From contig JARKOU010000079.1 in NCBI GenBank assembly GCA_029975645.1, forward strand, positions 1-34,025: 34,025 bases of DNA, given 5' to 3'. Both the position numbers and the translations under genes were made by a program. The first letter of the stretch is position 1, and each line of letters begins with the position of its first letter. This document shows positions 1-12,503 of the stretch, in pieces. The notes below the pieces were generated by a model, which saw only the letters and a program-made list of their open reading frames with translations, searched no databases and was not told the DNA's origin. Origin of the DNA: Actinomycetales bacterium. Lineage in GTDB: Bacteria > Actinomycetota > Actinomycetes > Actinomycetales > JAHECE01.

Positions 1-529
<529 letters not shown>

Positions 530-546
530 GCACCCGCTCCTTCACG

Positions 547-592
547 ACGACGGCGCCCGCCCCCCGAGAGCTCGGGGGGCGGGCGCCGTCGT
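547..592. terminator. GC-rich hairpin terminator between rpoC and the MFS gene
   Basis: Two perfectly complementary 22-nt arms (547-568 and 571-592) follow the rpoC stop by 17 nt. The 2-nt centre implies that the innermost pairs open into a loop. There is no T-tract after it, which is common for actinobacterial terminators. Because the symporter gene runs towards it from the other side (stop at 639), it may serve both convergent transcripts. Confidence 0.8.
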
Positions 593-638
593 CCGTCCTG
601 GTGGTCCGCTCGCCCCGAGAGGAGCCGATAGGCGCCGC

Positions 639-1961
639 TCAGGCGCCGACGGCGGCGGTGGCCGGCGCGGCCGGAGCGTCGGGGGCCGCCCGGTCGAGGC
701 GGACGAATCGGGAGACCACGGCCGCCACGGTGACGAGGACGAACGGCACCACGAGCATCAGGAAGCGGGCGGCATCGCCGGGGTTGTCCCCGGGATCGGA
801 CGCGCTGTTGAACCCGTAGAACGCGGCCATGCCGAAGAACGCGGCCGACCTCGCCAGCGCGTTGAGCCGGTTCGCGAAGCCGAAGGCGGAGATGGTCATG
901 CCCTCGCGGTGCAGTCCGGTGCGGGCGGCGTCGGCGTCGATGAACCGCGCGACCACCAGGTCCATCGTGGCGATGACCCCGCTGTACCCGACGGCCAGGA
1001 GCAGTCCCGCGGCGATGGCGAGGGGCAGGGACTCGACCAGGTACATCGGGATGAAGGAGAAGGCGAGGATCACGAGCGAGATCCGCCAGACCGCGAGGGC
1101 ACCCCGGCGCCTGACGATGCGGACCCAGATCGCGAGGAAGCCGATCGACCCCAGGATCACGGTGCCGAGCAGCACGCTCGACCACACGGCGTCGAGTCCG
1201 AGGGTGTACGTGACGAAGAACGGCGCCCCGGCCAGCACCAGGGGCATCGCGCTGGCGTAGGCGCCGCCGGCGACCGCGATGAGCCAGAACTGCTTGGTCC
1301 CCAGGATCGCCCGGATCGACTCGAGCGCCCGCGGCTTGCGGCTCTCCCGCCGCGCCGGGTTCTCCCGCGCTCCGAGGGCGACCGAGATGATGACGACGGC
1401 GGCGACCGCGCCGTAGGCGACGGCGGTCGCGGCGTAGCCGATCGCGTCGGTGATCACCGGGGTGAGGGCGACACCGATGACGATGGCGACGAGCATGAAG
1501 GCCTGCCGGAGGCCGTTGACCCGAGCCCTCGTCCGTTCCTCGGGGAAGAGCTCCGGCAGGAGCGAACCGTAGTTCGTGTTGACGAGGGAGTCGATGGTCT
1601 GGACGAGGATCGCGAAGAAGGCGAACCACGCGAGGAGGACGGGTGCCCCGGCATCCACCGGCGGGTTGAAGAATGCCACCAGCCCGATCGCGAGCAGGGG
1701 TGCGCCGACGAGGAGCCACGGGCGGCGCCGACCCCACCGCGTCCGGGTGCGGTCGGAGAGGTAGCCGTACACCGGGTTGTCGACGGCGTCGATGATCGCG
1801 TACGCCACCAGCACCGCGGCGACCTGGGTGGACGTGAGGACGTTGAGTTCCCTCACGTAGTAGAAGCCCATGTAGGTGAGGAACATGTTGATCGGCAGGG
1901 ACGTGCCGAACATGCCGATCGCATAGCGCCAGGCGCTGGTCGGGGGCTGGCTCTGGCTCAT
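639..1961 (-). CDS. MFS transporter, MelB-like sugar:cation symporter (GPH family)
   Basis: A 440-residue membrane protein with about twelve hydrophobic segments. Near residues 50-75 it has the signature of the glycoside-pentoside-hexuronide:cation symporter family: an Asp-containing helix (IIDAVDNPVYGYLSDRT), then the cytoplasmic loop TRTRWGRRRPWLL. Such proteins take up sugars with Na+ or H+; the substrate cannot be read from the sequence. ATG at 1961 is chosen because GGAGG lies about 7 nt upstream on the minus strand and the protein then starts MSQSQPPTSAWRYAIGMFG, just before the first helix. The frame stays open further upstream, but that stretch is low-complexity Arg/Pro antisense to the rpsL promoter region. 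It sits antisense between rpoC and rpsL, with no transport partner genes nearby. Confidence 0.88.
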   Translation of the reverse strand: MSQSQPPTSAWRYAIGMFGTSLPINMFLTYMGFYYVRELNVLTSTQVAAVLVAYAIIDAVDNPVYGYLSDRTRTRWGRRRPWLLVGAPLLAIGLVAFFNPPVDAGAPVLLAWFAFFAILVQTIDSLVNTNYGSLLPELFPEERTRARVNGLRQAFMLVAIVIGVALTPVITDAIGYAATAVAYGAVAAVVIISVALGARENPARRESRKPRALESIRAILGTKQFWLIAVAGGAYASAMPLVLAGAPFFVTYTLGLDAVWSSVLLGTVILGSIGFLAIWVRIVRRRGALAVWRISLVILAFSFIPMYLVESLPLAIAAGLLLAVGYSGVIATMDLVVARFIDADAARTGLHREGMTISAFGFANRLNALARSAAFFGMAAFYGFNSASDPGDNPGDAARFLMLVVPFVLVTVAAVVSRFVRLDRAAPDAPAAPATAAVGA

Positions 1962-1981
1962 CTGCGTCCTCCAGGGGCGGG

Positions 1982-2016
1982 CCCTGCGATGGCGCAGGGG
2001 CGGCGGGGGGAGTGTA
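1982..2016 (-). promoter_or_regulatory. Putative -10 and leader hairpin of the MFS gene
   Basis: On the minus strand a TACACT hexamer (complement of 2011-2016) lies about 50 nt before the MFS start. A 7-bp hairpin (1982-1988 pairing with 1993-1999) lies just upstream of the ribosome binding site. No convincing -35 was found. The hairpin is clear; the promoter is a guess. Confidence 0.3.
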
Positions 2017-2095
2017 GGAGATGTCGACCAGCGCGGGGCCGGACCTGGGGCCGCGGTGCGGTCACGGTCGGAGTGACGGCGTCGGTCGATCCGCT

Positions 2096-2125
2096 TTGAC
2101 GCTCTCGACGGCGCCAGAGTATTCT
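2096..2125 (+). promoter_or_regulatory. str operon promoter (rpsL-rpsG-fusA-tuf)
   Basis: TTGACG (2096-2101) and TATTCT (2120-2125) are separated by 18 bp, a good sigma-70/HrdB-type match in otherwise GC-rich DNA. Transcription would start near 2132 and leave a leader of about 210 nt before rpsL. The intergenic stretch 1962-2341 holds this promoter, the leader and the MFS 5' region, and no further gene. Confidence 0.75.
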
Positions 2126-2266
2126 CTTCGGGTCGTGCCCGCGCCGTCGGGCCTTCGCGCGTGCGCAACGAGCCCTCGGGTCTGACGCGCACAGGGCGGT
2201 CACCGGATCGCCGGGCGCACACCGTCCGCTCGCCGAACGTGAGGGGACGGGTCGTGCCCGAGACCG

Positions 2267-2292
2267 GCGACACGCCCGGGCGCGGGGGTCGG
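2267..2292 (+). repeat. Shared r-protein leader element, copy A (str leader)
   Basis: This 26-nt stretch, beginning GCGACACGCCCGGGCGCGGG, recurs at 6919-6944 in the S10 leader with two differences. In this copy, 2277-2283 can pair with 2294-2300 to form a 7-bp hairpin. The element ends about 50 nt before the rpsL start. The function is unknown; a common regulatory site for two ribosomal operons is an inference. Confidence 0.6.
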
Positions 2293-2341
2293 AGCGCCCG
2301 CCCGATCCGACGTGTCACGTGAGACTCGAGATGGAGAAGTA

Positions 2342-2716
2342 GTGCCCACGATCCAGCAGCTGGTCCGCAAGGGCCGAAGCGCCAAGGCCGGCAAGACCAA
2401 GACGCCGGCCCTCAAGGGCAGCCCGCAGCGGCGCGGCGTGTGCACCCGCGTCTACACGACCACTCCGAAGAAGCCGAACTCGGCGCTGCGGAAGGTTGCG
2501 CGCGTGCGGCTGTCCAGCCAGGTCGAGGTGACCGCCTACATCCCGGGCGTGGGTCACAACCTGCAGGAGCACTCCATCGTCCTCGTGCGTGGCGGGCGTG
2601 TGAAGGACCTCCCGGGTGTGCGGTACAAGATCGTGCGCGGCGCTCTCGACACTCAAGGGGTTCGCGGCCGCCAGCAGGCGCGTAGCCGCTACGGCGCGAA
2701 GAAGGAGAAGAAGTAA
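2342..2716 (+). CDS. rpsL: 30S ribosomal protein S12
   Basis: A 124-residue S12, the decoding-centre protein of the small subunit. The start is GTG at 2342, preceded by GGAGAAG at 2333-2339; the protein begins [12 protein letters not shown] as expected. An in-frame upstream ATG at 2312 would add ten residues not found in S12. The two loops that contact 16S rRNA are intact: [11 protein letters not shown] with Lys43 and GGRVKDLPG with Lys88, the residues whose substitution gives streptomycin resistance, so the allele looks sensitive. The tail is Lys-rich. Its stop overlaps the rpsG start by one base (TAATG), suggesting translational coupling. Confidence 0.97.
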   Translation: MPTIQQLVRKGRSAKAGKTKTPALKGSPQRRGVCTRVYTTTPKKPNSALRKVARVRLSSQVEVTAYIPGVGHNLQEHSIVLVRGGRVKDLPGVRYKIVRGALDTQGVRGRQQARSRYGAKKEKK

Positions 2717-3186
2717 TGCCTCGCAAGGGCCCGGCCCCGAAGCGGCCGCTCGTCGTCGACCCGGTGTACGGCTCGCCGCTGGTGACGCAACTCGTCAACC
2801 GCGTCCTGCTCGACGGCAAGAAGTCCGTCGCCCAGCGGATCGTGTACGGCGCGCTCGAGGGCGTACGGGACAAGTCCGGCGCCGACCCGACCACGGTTCT
2901 CAAGCGCGCGATGGACAACGTCCGCCCCGCCCTCGAGGTGCGTTCCCGTCGAGTCGGCGGCGCCACCTACCAGGTGCCGGTCGAGGTTCGCGCCAGCCGG
3001 TCCACGACGCTGGCCCTGCGCTGGCTCGTCGACTACTCGCGCGCGCGCCGTGAGAAGACCATGACCGAGCGGCTCATGAACGAGATCCTCGACGCCTCGA
3101 ACGGCCTCGGCGCCGCTGTCAAGCGCCGCGAGGACACCCACAAGATGGCCGAGTCGAACAAGGCCTTCGCGCACTACCGCTGGTAG
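2716..3186 (+). CDS. rpsG: 30S ribosomal protein S7
   Basis: A 156-residue S7, the primary assembly protein that nucleates the 30S head and lines the E site. The beginning [20 protein letters not shown] and the core segments [11 protein letters not shown] and [12 protein letters not shown] are typical, as is the end [14 protein letters not shown]. The length is normal for actinobacteria. The ATG overlaps the rpsL stop. In other bacteria S7 represses the str operon by binding its mRNA between rpsL and rpsG; here the two genes overlap, so a site of that kind could not lie between them. Confidence 0.97.
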   Translation: MPRKGPAPKRPLVVDPVYGSPLVTQLVNRVLLDGKKSVAQRIVYGALEGVRDKSGADPTTVLKRAMDNVRPALEVRSRRVGGATYQVPVEVRASRSTTLALRWLVDYSRARREKTMTERLMNEILDASNGLGAAVKRREDTHKMAESNKAFAHYRW

Positions 3187-3228
3187 CAGACGCCGTCCGC
3201 CCACCACGCGACGAAACGAGAGAAGACT

Positions 3229-5330
<2,102 letters not shown>

Positions 5331-5458
5331 TCCCGTCGGGTCGAGGAGACCCAGCACCAACAACCGACCCGTAGAGACCGCCGCGCCCCAGCAGGGCCGC
5401 ACACGAGCGTGAGACCCTGCATCGTTCGGCACAACTACCCGAGTCCCAGGAGGACCCC

Positions 5459-6652
<1,194 letters not shown>

Positions 6653-6658
6653 CACGAG

Positions 6659-6700
6659 AGCGGGGCCCGGGTAGCCCGTAAGGGCGGCCCGGGCCCCGCT
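6659..6700 (+). terminator. Terminator after tuf
   Basis: Perfect 13-bp arms (6659-6671 and 6688-6700, AGCGGGGCCCGGG and its complement) start 6 nt after the tuf stop. The loop contains a second small stem (6674-6677 with 6682-6685). There is no T-tract. It separates the str operon from the S10 operon. Confidence 0.8.
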
Positions 6701-6745
6701 GCTGCGTGCGGCCCGGCGCACGCCGGTCAGTCGACCGGCTGCCGG

Positions 6746-6785
6746 CAGATCGCGATTGGTGAACCGGCCCGCGATCTGGCACACT
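6746..6785 (+). promoter_or_regulatory. Putative S10 operon promoter with inverted repeat
   Basis: TTGGTG (6756-6761) and CACACT (6780-6785), 18 bp apart, form a mediocre promoter match. A perfect 9-bp inverted repeat, CAGATCGCG (6746-6754) and CGCGATCTG (6770-6778), brackets the -35 element and spacer. This arrangement would suit an operator, but no regulator is known for it. The 6653-6979 gap holds the tuf terminator, this site and the S10 leader, and no gene. Confidence 0.42.
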
Positions 6786-6918
6786 ACCGAGGTTGCCCGA
6801 GGCGCCCCGCGCCTCGAGGCGGCCACCCGAACCGGATCGGCTCCCACACGGGGCCAGGTCCACATGCAGATCCCCGCCTCCCACGCTCTCGTGACACGGC
6901 CTGTCTCCGGCAGGTCGC

Positions 6919-6944
6919 GCGACACGCCCGAGCGCGGGGGCCGG
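6919..6944 (+). repeat. Shared r-protein leader element, copy B (S10 leader)
   Basis: This copy matches 2267-2292 at 24 of 26 positions (beginning GCGACACGCCCGAGCGCGGG). It ends 35 nt before the rpsJ start. The flanking hairpin seen at copy A is not kept here, so primary sequence rather than a shared stem seems conserved. Confidence 0.6.
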
Positions 6945-6979
6945 TCCGAGCGGTACGAGAGAGAGAGTCAGACGACGCC

Positions 6980-7288
6980 ATGGCGGGACAGAAGATCCGC
7001 ATCCGGCTCAAGTCCTACGACCACGAGGTCATCGACAGCTCGGCGCGCAAGATCGTCGACACGGTGACTCGCGCCGGCGCGACGGTCGTGGGGCCGGTGC
7101 CGCTGCCGACGGAGAAGAACGTCTTCTGCGTCATCCGGTCGCCCCACAAGTACAAGGACAGCCGCGAGCACTTCGAGATGCGCACGCACAAGCGGCTCAT
7201 CGACATCATCGACCCGACGCCGAAGGCGGTCGACTCGCTCATGCGACTCGACCTTCCCGCCGACGTCAACATCGAGATCAAGCTCTGA
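6980..7288 (+). CDS. rpsJ: 30S ribosomal protein S10
   Basis: A 102-residue S10, which also acts as NusE in transcription antitermination. It starts at ATG 6980 with a weak GA-rich ribosome binding region. [19 protein letters not shown] is canonical. The loop with [19 protein letters not shown] contacts 16S rRNA and, in the NusE role, the same fold binds NusB. First gene of the S10 operon; rplC follows 11 nt later. Confidence 0.98.
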   Translation: MAGQKIRIRLKSYDHEVIDSSARKIVDTVTRAGATVVGPVPLPTEKNVFCVIRSPHKYKDSREHFEMRTHKRLIDIIDPTPKAVDSLMRLDLPADVNIEIKL

Positions 7289-7299
7289 GGACTTCGGCC

Positions 7300-7968
7300 A
7301 TGACTACCTCCCCCCAGCACGGGGCCGGCGCGACCAGGACGGCGCTGCTCGGCACCAAGCTCGGCATGACCCAGGTCTGGGACGGCGCCGGCCGGCTCGT
7401 CCCGATCACGGTCGTCCAGGTGGGCACCAACGTGGTGACGCAGGTGCGCACTCCCGAGACGGACGGCTACTCCGCCGTGCAACTCGCCTTCGGCCAGATC
7501 GACCCGCGGAAGGTGACGCAGCCGCTGAAGGGCCACTTCGCCCGTGCGGGCGTCACGCCGCGGCGCCACGTCGCCGAGATCCGGACCGCTGACGCCGAGC
7601 AGTATGCGCTCGGCCAGGAGATCGGCGTCGACGCCTTCGAGGCGGGTGCGCGGGTCGACGTCATCGGGACCACCAAGGGCAAGGGCACCGCCGGCGTCAT
7701 GAAGCGGCACGGCTTCGCGGGCGTCAGCGCATCCCACGGTTCCCACCGCAACCACCGCAAGCCGGGTTCGATCGGCGCCGCGTCCACGCCGTCGCGCGTG
7801 TTCAAGGGCCTGCGCATGGCCGGCCGGCTGGGCAACTCCCGGCAGACCACGCAGAACCTGCGGATCCACGCCGTCGACGCCGAGAAGGGCCTCCTTCTCG
7901 TGGCCGGTGCCGTCCCGGGTCCCAAGGGCGGCGTCGTCGTCGTCCGCAGCGCTGTGAAGGGAGCGTGA
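7300..7968 (+). CDS. rplC: 50S ribosomal protein L3
   Basis: A 222-residue L3, an early assembly protein whose long loop reaches towards the peptidyl-transferase centre. The core opens with [13 protein letters not shown] after a 13-residue N-terminal tail. The loop region with [19 protein letters not shown] and the Gly/Ser-rich stretch around [16 protein letters not shown] match the family. ATG at 7300 is chosen because it is 11 nt after rpsJ and gives the normal actinobacterial N-terminus. rplD begins 7 nt downstream. Confidence 0.98.
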   Translation: MTTSPQHGAGATRTALLGTKLGMTQVWDGAGRLVPITVVQVGTNVVTQVRTPETDGYSAVQLAFGQIDPRKVTQPLKGHFARAGVTPRRHVAEIRTADAEQYALGQEIGVDAFEAGARVDVIGTTKGKGTAGVMKRHGFAGVSASHGSHRNHRKPGSIGAASTPSRVFKGLRMAGRLGNSRQTTQNLRIHAVDAEKGLLLVAGAVPGPKGGVVVVRSAVKGA

Positions 7969-7975
7969 GATCACG

Positions 7976-8653
7976 ATGGCGGAGAACCGCTCTGTGACCG
8001 TGCTCGACGCTTCGGGGAAGAACCGCGAGACGGTCGACCTCCCCGCTGAGGTGTTCGACGCGCAGACCAACGTGCCCCTGATCCACCAGGTGGTCGTCGC
8101 CCAGCTCGCCGCTGCGCGCCAGGGTACTCACGCCACCAAGACGCGCGGTGACGTGAGTGGCGGCGGCAAGAAGCCCTACAAGCAGAAGGGCACGGGCCGC
8201 GCGCGCCAGGGCTCCACCCGGGCCCCGCAGTTCGCGGGCGGCGGCACGGTCCACGGTCCGCAGCCGCGCTCGTACACCCAGCGGACGCCCAAGAAGATGA
8301 AGGCGGCCGCACTGCGCGGCGCGCTCTCCGACCGCGCGCGCGCCGACCGCGTGCACGTGGTGGGGTCCTTCGTGAGCGGGTCGACGCCGTCGACGCGTTC
8401 CGCGGTCTCGGTGCTGTCGCAGGCGACGTCCGCGCGCAACGTGCTCGTCGTCGTGGACCGGACTGACGAGGTCACCTGGAAGAGCCTGCGGAACGTCGTG
8501 GGCGTGCACCTCATCGCGCCGGACCAGTTGAACACGTACGACGTGCTGGTGAGCGACGACGTCGTGTTCACCGCGCCGGCTCTGGAGTCTTTCCTCGCTC
8601 GGGCCGCGGCCGCGGGCGAGGTCGGCGACGAGGTGAAGGAGGACGTGAAGTGA
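7976..8653 (+). CDS. rplD: 50S ribosomal protein L4
   Basis: A 225-residue L4. The extended loop that lines the polypeptide exit tunnel is visible at about residues 50-95 ([19 protein letters not shown], then [11 protein letters not shown]). This loop is where macrolide-resistance changes occur elsewhere; the [14 protein letters not shown] core is wild-type. In gammaproteobacteria L4 represses the S10 operon, but nothing here shows such control. The end is acidic (GDEVKEDVK). The stop overlaps the GTG of rplW by four bases. Confidence 0.98.
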   Translation: MAENRSVTVLDASGKNRETVDLPAEVFDAQTNVPLIHQVVVAQLAAARQGTHATKTRGDVSGGGKKPYKQKGTGRARQGSTRAPQFAGGGTVHGPQPRSYTQRTPKKMKAAALRGALSDRARADRVHVVGSFVSGSTPSTRSAVSVLSQATSARNVLVVVDRTDEVTWKSLRNVVGVHLIAPDQLNTYDVLVSDDVVFTAPALESFLARAAAAGEVGDEVKEDVK

Positions 8654-8952
8654 GCGTCTGGACCAAGGACCCGCGCGACGTCCTGATCGCCCCGGTGGTC
8701 TCCGAGAAGAGCTACGGGCTGCTGGACGAGGGCAAGTACACGTTCCTCGTGGACCCGCGATCGAACAAGACCGAGATCAAGATCGCGGTCGAGCAGATCT
8801 TCGGTGTGAAGGTCGACGCCGTCAACACGTCGAACCGCAAGGGCAAGTCGCGGCGGACCAAGTACGGCACCGGCCGGCGCAAGGACACGAAGCGCGCCAT
8901 CGTCACGCTGCGCGAGGGCAGCATCGACATCTTCGGTGGACCCGTCGGCTGA
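8650..8952 (+). CDS. rplW: 50S ribosomal protein L23
   Basis: A 100-residue L23, located at the tunnel exit, where trigger factor and the signal recognition particle dock. The start is GTG at 8650, inside the last codons of rplD (GTGA overlap). Typical elements are [34 protein letters not shown] and the basic tip [18 protein letters not shown]. Length is normal. Confidence 0.97.
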   Translation: MSVWTKDPRDVLIAPVVSEKSYGLLDEGKYTFLVDPRSNKTEIKIAVEQIFGVKVDAVNTSNRKGKSRRTKYGTGRRKDTKRAIVTLREGSIDIFGGPVG

Positions 8953-8991
8953 GGCCGATGCGCGCACCGAGAAGAGTGAGGACCGATTTCC

Positions 8992-9828
8992 ATGGGCATC
9001 CGTAAGTACAAGCCGACGACGCCGGGCCGGCGCGGCTCGAGCGTCGCCGACTTCGTCGAGATCACCCGCACCGAGCCGGAGAAGTCGCTGGTCCGTCCCC
9101 TCGCCAAGTCGGGCGGCCGGAACTCGACCGGTCGGGTCACCACGCGGCACAAGGGCGGCGGGCACAAGCGCGCCTACCGCGTGATCGATTTCCGCCGCCA
9201 CGACAAGGACGGCGTTCCCGCGAAGGTCGCGCACATCGAGTACGACCCCAACCGGACGGCTCGCATCGCCCTGCTGCACTACGCGGACGGGGAGAAGCGG
9301 TACATCCTCGCGCCGAACCGGCTGAAGCAGGGCGACCGCATCGAGAACGGACCTGGCGCCGACATCAAGCCGGGGAACAACCTTCCCCTGCGCAACATCC
9401 CGGTCGGCACGGTGGTGCACGCGATCGAGCTCAAGCCGGGCGGCGGGGCGAAGATCGCCCGTTCGGCGGGAGCGTCGGTGCAGCTGGTGGCCAAGGACGG
9501 GCCGTACGCCCAGCTGCGGATGCCCTCCGGAGAGATCCGGAACGTCGACCTGCGGTGCCGCGCCAGCATCGGCGAGGTGGGGAACGCGGAGCAGTCCAAC
9601 ATCAACTGGGGCAAGGCCGGCCGGATGCGCTGGAAGGGCAAGCGCCCGACCGTCCGCGGCGTCGCCATGAACCCGGTCGACCACCCGCACGGTGGTGGTG
9701 AGGGCAAGACCTCCGGTGGACGCCACCCGGTGAGCCCGTGGGGTCAGCCCGAGGGCCGGACCCGCCGGCCGCACAAGCCGAGCGACAAGCTCATCGTCCG
9801 CCGTCGCCGCACCGGCACGAAGCGCTGA
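8992..9828 (+). CDS. rplB: 50S ribosomal protein L2
   Basis: A 278-residue L2, one of the proteins closest to the peptidyl-transferase centre and needed for subunit association. [18 protein letters not shown] is the usual beginning. The C-terminal motif [14 protein letters not shown] contains the highly conserved histidine linked to peptidyl-transfer activity. The end GTKR follows a basic stretch. The ATG lies 39 nt after the rplW stop, and rpsS starts 17 nt after its end. Confidence 0.98.
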   Translation: MGIRKYKPTTPGRRGSSVADFVEITRTEPEKSLVRPLAKSGGRNSTGRVTTRHKGGGHKRAYRVIDFRRHDKDGVPAKVAHIEYDPNRTARIALLHYADGEKRYILAPNRLKQGDRIENGPGADIKPGNNLPLRNIPVGTVVHAIELKPGGGAKIARSAGASVQLVAKDGPYAQLRMPSGEIRNVDLRCRASIGEVGNAEQSNINWGKAGRMRWKGKRPTVRGVAMNPVDHPHGGGEGKTSGGRHPVSPWGQPEGRTRRPHKPSDKLIVRRRRTGTKR

Positions 9829-9845
9829 GAAGGAGGGGTGACGAG

Positions 9846-10127
9846 ATGCCGCGCAGCCTGAAGAAGGGCCCGTTCGTGGACGACCACCTGCAGAAGAAGG
9901 TGGACGCCCAGAACACCAAGGGCACCAAGAACGTCATCAAGACCTGGTCCCGCCGGTCGGTCATCACGCCCGACTTCCTGGGCCACACCTTTGCGGTCCA
10001 CGACGGCCGCAAGCACGTCCCGGTGTTCGTCACCGAGTCGATGGTCGGGCACAAGCTCGGCGAGTTCGCGCCCACCCGCACGTTCCGGGGGCACGAGAAG
10101 GACGACCGCAAGGGTCGGCGTCGCTGA
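9846..10127 (+). CDS. rpsS: 30S ribosomal protein S19
   Basis: A 93-residue S19 of the 30S head, near the A-site tRNA. ATG 9846 is chosen because the protein then starts [15 protein letters not shown], the universal N-terminus, and AGGAGG lies at 9831-9836. The frame is open upstream but that part is a different frame of rplB. The segment [20 protein letters not shown] is conserved. Confidence 0.97.
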   Translation: MPRSLKKGPFVDDHLQKKVDAQNTKGTKNVIKTWSRRSVITPDFLGHTFAVHDGRKHVPVFVTESMVGHKLGEFAPTRTFRGHEKDDRKGRRR

Positions 10128-10177
10128 CGTCGCCTCGACCCGACACCAGCTCGATCACAGACGAAGGCAGGACATCG

Positions 10178-10576
10178 ATGGAAGCGAAGGCGCAGGCGCG
10201 ATACGTGCGCGTCACGCCGCAGAAGGCCCGGCGGGTCGTGGACGTGATCCGCGGCAAGCAGGCCCAGGAGGCGGTGGCGATCCTCAAGTTCGCGCCGCAG
10301 GCGGCGGCCGAGCCGGTGCGCAAGGTCGTCGAGAGCGCGGTGGCGAATGCCCGCGTGAAGGCGGACCGGGACTCCGTGGCGTTCGACGAGCGTTCGCTCG
10401 TGGTCGCCGAGGCCTATGTGGACGAGGGACCGTCGCTCAAGCGGTTCCGCCCGCGGGCGCAGGGGCGCGCCGGTCGCATCCTCAAGCGGACCAGCCACAT
10501 CACCGTGGTCCTGGCCGCCCGCGAGACGTCCGCGGCGGTGCCCGCCGCCGGCAGCACGAAGGGGAGGACCCGATAG
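10178..10576 (+). CDS. rplV: 50S ribosomal protein L22
   Basis: A 132-residue L22. Its hairpin loop lines the exit tunnel constriction: the region [20 protein letters not shown] holds it and shows no insertion or deletion of the kind that gives macrolide resistance. The start [19 protein letters not shown] is typical. There is an Ala/Gly/Ser tail ([20 protein letters not shown]). The TAG stop shares its last base with the GTG of rpsC. Confidence 0.97.
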   Translation: MEAKAQARYVRVTPQKARRVVDVIRGKQAQEAVAILKFAPQAAAEPVRKVVESAVANARVKADRDSVAFDERSLVVAEAYVDEGPSLKRFRPRAQGRAGRILKRTSHITVVLAARETSAAVPAAGSTKGRTR

Positions 10577-11370
10577 TGGGCCAGAAGGTCAACCCGACCG
10601 GGTTCCGGCTCGGCATCACGACCGACCACCGCTCGCGGTGGTTCGCCGACAGCACGAGGCCGGGCCAGCGGTACCGGGACTACGTGCGCGAGGACGTCGC
10701 GATCCGCAAGCTGATGCAGAGCGGCCTCGAGCGGGCCGGCATCTCGAAGGTGGACATCGAGCGGACGCGTGACCGCGTGCGCGTCGACCTGCACACGGCT
10801 CGCCCCGGCATCGTCATCGGCCGTCGCGGCGCCGAGGCCGACCGCCTGCGCAGTGAGCTCGAGAAGCTCACGGGCAAGCAGGTGCAGCTGAACATCCTCG
10901 AGGTCAAGAACCCCGAGCTGGACGCTCAGCTGGTGGCGCAGGGCATCGCGGAGCAGCTCGCGAGCCGGGTGTCCTTCCGGCGGGCGATGCGCAAGGGCAT
11001 GCAGTCGGCGCAGCGCGCGGGAGCGCGTGGCATCCGGGTGCAGTGCTCCGGGCGGCTCGGCGGCGCGGAGATGAGCCGGAGCGAGTTCTACCGCGAGGGT
11101 CGGGTGCCTCTGCACACCCTGCGGGCGAACATCGACTACGGCTTCTTCGAGGCCCGCACCACCTTCGGCCGGATCGGTGTGAAGGTGTGGATCTACAAGG
11201 GCGACATGACCGAGAAGGAGTTCGCCCGCGAGCAGGCGTCGGCAGCTCCGCGCGCGCCGCGGGGACGGGCCGACCGGCCGCGCACCCGCCGCGACGCCCA
11301 AGGCCCGGCCGACGGCCCCGCCGACCAGGCGAGCGGCGCACCGGCGACGACGAGCGGAACGGAGGTCTGA
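10576..11370 (+). CDS. rpsC: 30S ribosomal protein S3
   Basis: A 264-residue S3, part of the mRNA entry channel and its helicase function. GTG at 10576 overlaps the rplV stop by one base and gives [20 protein letters not shown]. The type II KH domain shows GIVIGRRG at about residue 75. The C-terminal domain has [17 protein letters not shown] and the end of the fold is at [10 protein letters not shown]. The last 35 or so residues are a low-complexity Arg/Ala/Pro/Asp tail, frequent in actinobacteria. Confidence 0.97.
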   Translation: MGQKVNPTGFRLGITTDHRSRWFADSTRPGQRYRDYVREDVAIRKLMQSGLERAGISKVDIERTRDRVRVDLHTARPGIVIGRRGAEADRLRSELEKLTGKQVQLNILEVKNPELDAQLVAQGIAEQLASRVSFRRAMRKGMQSAQRAGARGIRVQCSGRLGGAEMSRSEFYREGRVPLHTLRANIDYGFFEARTTFGRIGVKVWIYKGDMTEKEFAREQASAAPRAPRGRADRPRTRRDAQGPADGPADQASGAPATTSGTEV

Positions 11371-11373
11371 GCG

Positions 11374-11793
11374 ATGCTCATTCCCCGGCGGACCAAGCAC
11401 CGCAAGCAGCACCACCCCTCGCGCGGCGGCGCGTCGAAGGGCGGCAACACGATCACCTTCGGCGAGTACGCGATCCAGGCGCTCGAGCCTGCGTACGTGA
11501 CGAACCGGCAGATCGAGGCCGCCCGTATCGCGATGACCCGCCACATCAAGCGTGGCGGCAAGGTGTGGATCACGATCTACCCGGACCGGCCCCTGACCAA
11601 GAAGCCGGCCGAGACCCGCATGGGGTCCGGCAAGGGTTCGCCCGAGTGGTGGATCGCCAACGTCAAGCCCGGCCGAGTGATGTTCGAGCTCGCCGGTGTC
11701 CCCGAGCCCCTGGCACGCGAGGCGATGCGCCGCGCGCAGCACAAGCTCCCGATGAAGACCCGCTTCCTGCGGCGCGAGGGTGGTGACGCGTGA
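11374..11793 (+). CDS. rplP: 50S ribosomal protein L16
   Basis: A 139-residue L16, which helps position the A-site tRNA acceptor end. [15 protein letters not shown] opens the protein, and [19 protein letters not shown] is the conserved core. The start lies 3 nt after the rpsC stop. The TGA stop overlaps the ATG of rpmC by one base. Confidence 0.97.
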   Translation: MLIPRRTKHRKQHHPSRGGASKGGNTITFGEYAIQALEPAYVTNRQIEAARIAMTRHIKRGGKVWITIYPDRPLTKKPAETRMGSGKGSPEWWIANVKPGRVMFELAGVPEPLAREAMRRAQHKLPMKTRFLRREGGDA

Positions 11794-12032
11794 TGGCCAT
11801 CGGTTCGAAGGAGCTCGTCCCCACCGAGCTCGACACCATGGACGACGAGCGGCTGGCGGCCGAGCTCCGCAAGGCGAAGGAGGAGCTGTTCAACCTCCGC
11901 TTTGCGGCGGCGACGGGACAGCTCGAGAGCCACGGGCGGCTCAAGGCCGTGCGGCGCGACATCGCGCGGATCTACACGATCCTCCGCGAGCGTGAGCTCG
12001 GCATCCGGACAGCCCCGAGCGTCGCGAAGTAA
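11793..12032 (+). CDS. rpmC: 50S ribosomal protein L29
   Basis: A 79-residue L29, a two-helix protein at the tunnel exit beside L23. The core is [25 protein letters not shown] followed by [19 protein letters not shown] 11793 is preferred over the GTG one codon upstream (11790) because it overlaps the rplP stop in the usual coupled way. The N-terminal 15 residues and a short Ala/Pro/Ser tail extend beyond the minimal L29. Confidence 0.95.
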   Translation: MAIGSKELVPTELDTMDDERLAAELRKAKEELFNLRFAAATGQLESHGRLKAVRRDIARIYTILRERELGIRTAPSVAK

Positions 12033-12044
12033 GGACGGACAGGA

Positions 12045-12332
12045 ATGAGCACCACGACCAAGCAGGCCGAGGGCACCCCCGCCCGCCCGTACCGCAAGAC
12101 GCGGCGCGGGTACGTGGTCAGCGACAAGATGGACAAGACCCGGGTGGTCGAGGTCGAGGACCGCGTCAAGCACGCGCTCTACGGCAAGGTCATCCGGCGC
12201 ACGCGCAAGGTCAAGGCACACGACGAGGCCAACGCGGCCGGCGTCGGCGACCTCGTCCTGATCATGGAGACGCGGCCGCTGTCCGCTGACAAGCGGTGGC
12301 GCATCGTGGAGATCCTCGAGAAGGCCAAGTAG
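12045..12332 (+). CDS. rpsQ: 30S ribosomal protein S17
   Basis: A 95-residue S17, a primary 16S rRNA binder with an OB fold. The core begins at [20 protein letters not shown] and contains [20 protein letters not shown]. The end [13 protein letters not shown]-like segment is conserved (here [13 protein letters not shown]). It ends the S10 part of the superoperon. A 171-nt leader follows before rplN. Confidence 0.97.
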   Translation: MSTTTKQAEGTPARPYRKTRRGYVVSDKMDKTRVVEVEDRVKHALYGKVIRRTRKVKAHDEANAAGVGDLVLIMETRPLSADKRWRIVEILEKAK

Positions 12333-12361
12333 TTCTCGGGAGCGAAGGAGTTCTCGGGAGC
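12331..12361 (+). repeat. 13-nt direct repeat after rpsQ
   Basis: AGTTCTCGGGAGC occurs at 12331-12343 and again at 12349-12361, so the first copy begins in the rpsQ stop codon. It is followed by a 10-nt palindrome (CCACGCGTGG, 12361-12370). The function is unknown. Confidence 0.7.
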
Positions 12362-12428
12362 CACGCGTGGTCCTCGGGACGGCAAGGCCGGCGAACGCCG
12401 CTCGACCCGACAGGTGCTCAGGCGCCTC

Positions 12429-12476
12429 GGGTCACCTGACCCTTATCCGTTCGGCAAGGCTCGCCCGGCGGGCGAG
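12429..12476 (+). promoter_or_regulatory. Hairpins in the rplN (spc) leader
   Basis: Two perfect small stems precede rplN: GGGTCA (12429-12434) pairing with TGACCC (12437-12442), and CTCGCCCG (12460-12467) with CGGGCGAG (12469-12476). The second ends 27 nt before the rplN ATG. In the spc operon of E. coli, S8 represses translation at rplE; here a leader before rplN could be a control point or attenuator, but this is inferred. No clear -35/-10 pair was found. Confidence 0.4.
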
Positions 12477-12503
12477 AACCAGCACGACGACAGGAGCTGA
12501 TGA

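Noticed and set aside
2129-2260. 13-nt direct repeat CGGGTCGTGCCCG in the str leader (2129 and 2248)
   Set aside because: Short and GC-rich, 119 nt apart and not present in the S10 leader; chance is likely.
2312-2341. Upstream ATG for rpsL
   Set aside because: It would add ten residues absent from S12, and the ribosome binding site is correctly placed for GTG 2342.
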